Assembly: GCA_020427625.1 (NCBI GenBank)
Contig: JAGQOI010000118.1
Location: 1 to 7,727, forward strand
Source of the DNA: Phycisphaerales bacterium
GTDB lineage: Bacteria; Planctomycetota; Phycisphaerae; Phycisphaerales; SM1A02
Length of the DNA stretch: 7,727 bases
Reading direction: 5' to 3'
The notes beneath the pieces are model-generated. The model ran no database searches. It was given only the letters and a program-made list of their open reading frames with translations, and was not told the DNA's origin. Numbering within the stretch: position 1 is the first letter of the stretch; each line of letters starts with the position of its first letter. A program made the position numbers and the translations under genes. Below, piece by piece: positions 7,712-7,727 of the stretch.

Positions 7712-7727
7712 CGACGACGACCATATC

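Overview
This is a GC-rich (by eye about two thirds G+C), gene-dense bacterial chromosomal window with six protein genes, one of them cut off by the left edge. The protein sequences suggest a Gram-negative-type member of the Planctomycetota, perhaps Phycisphaerae. The evidence is an LptE-like lipopolysaccharide-assembly lipoprotein whose C-terminal pattern resembles planctomycete versions, an FtsH with a proline-rich N-terminal tail, and a Bax inhibitor-type membrane protein of the 'SSNPV' subgroup. The taxonomic call is inference from remembered family patterns and was not checked by a search.

Layout, left to right. Positions 2-418 (+) hold the end of an LptE-family gene. After an 87-base gap containing a strong two-part hairpin comes ftsH (506-2539, +), a complete membrane AAA+ zinc protease. 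A 145-base gap with an 11-base palindrome and a clear GGAGG ribosome site leads to a seven-helix Bax inhibitor-1/YccA-family protein (2685-3494, +). A long GC-rich hairpin (3523-3567) lies between this gene and the convergent leftward pair: a class I fructose-1,6-bisphosphatase gene fbp (6216 to 5218, -), then a MmgE/PrpD-family gene (5146 to 3584, -) 71 bases downstream. A 304-base divergent intergenic region (6217-6520) with short repeats separates fbp from a rightward thiolase gene (6521-7711, +). The last 16 bases show nothing recognisable.

How the genes may work together. The left half is envelope and membrane quality control. LptE belongs to outer-membrane LPS assembly, FtsH degrades membrane and regulatory proteins, and the Bax inhibitor-family protein is a distant relative of YccA, a known FtsH partner and substrate in E. 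coli. The right half is central carbon metabolism. The thiolase makes or cleaves acetoacetyl-CoA or 3-ketoacyl-CoA, the PrpD-like protein may act on 2-methylcitrate or a related substrate, and FBPase is the committed phosphatase of gluconeogenesis. Together these would suit growth on fatty or organic acids with sugar synthesis, but that link is inferred from proximity only.

I saw no rRNA, tRNA, CRISPR array, insertion sequence, phage gene or toxin-antitoxin pair, and no new multi-gene system. The most useful leads are the ftsH/Bax-inhibitor neighbourhood, a near-identical 12-mer in two intergenic regions, altered AMP-site residues in FBPase, and the two strong hairpins.
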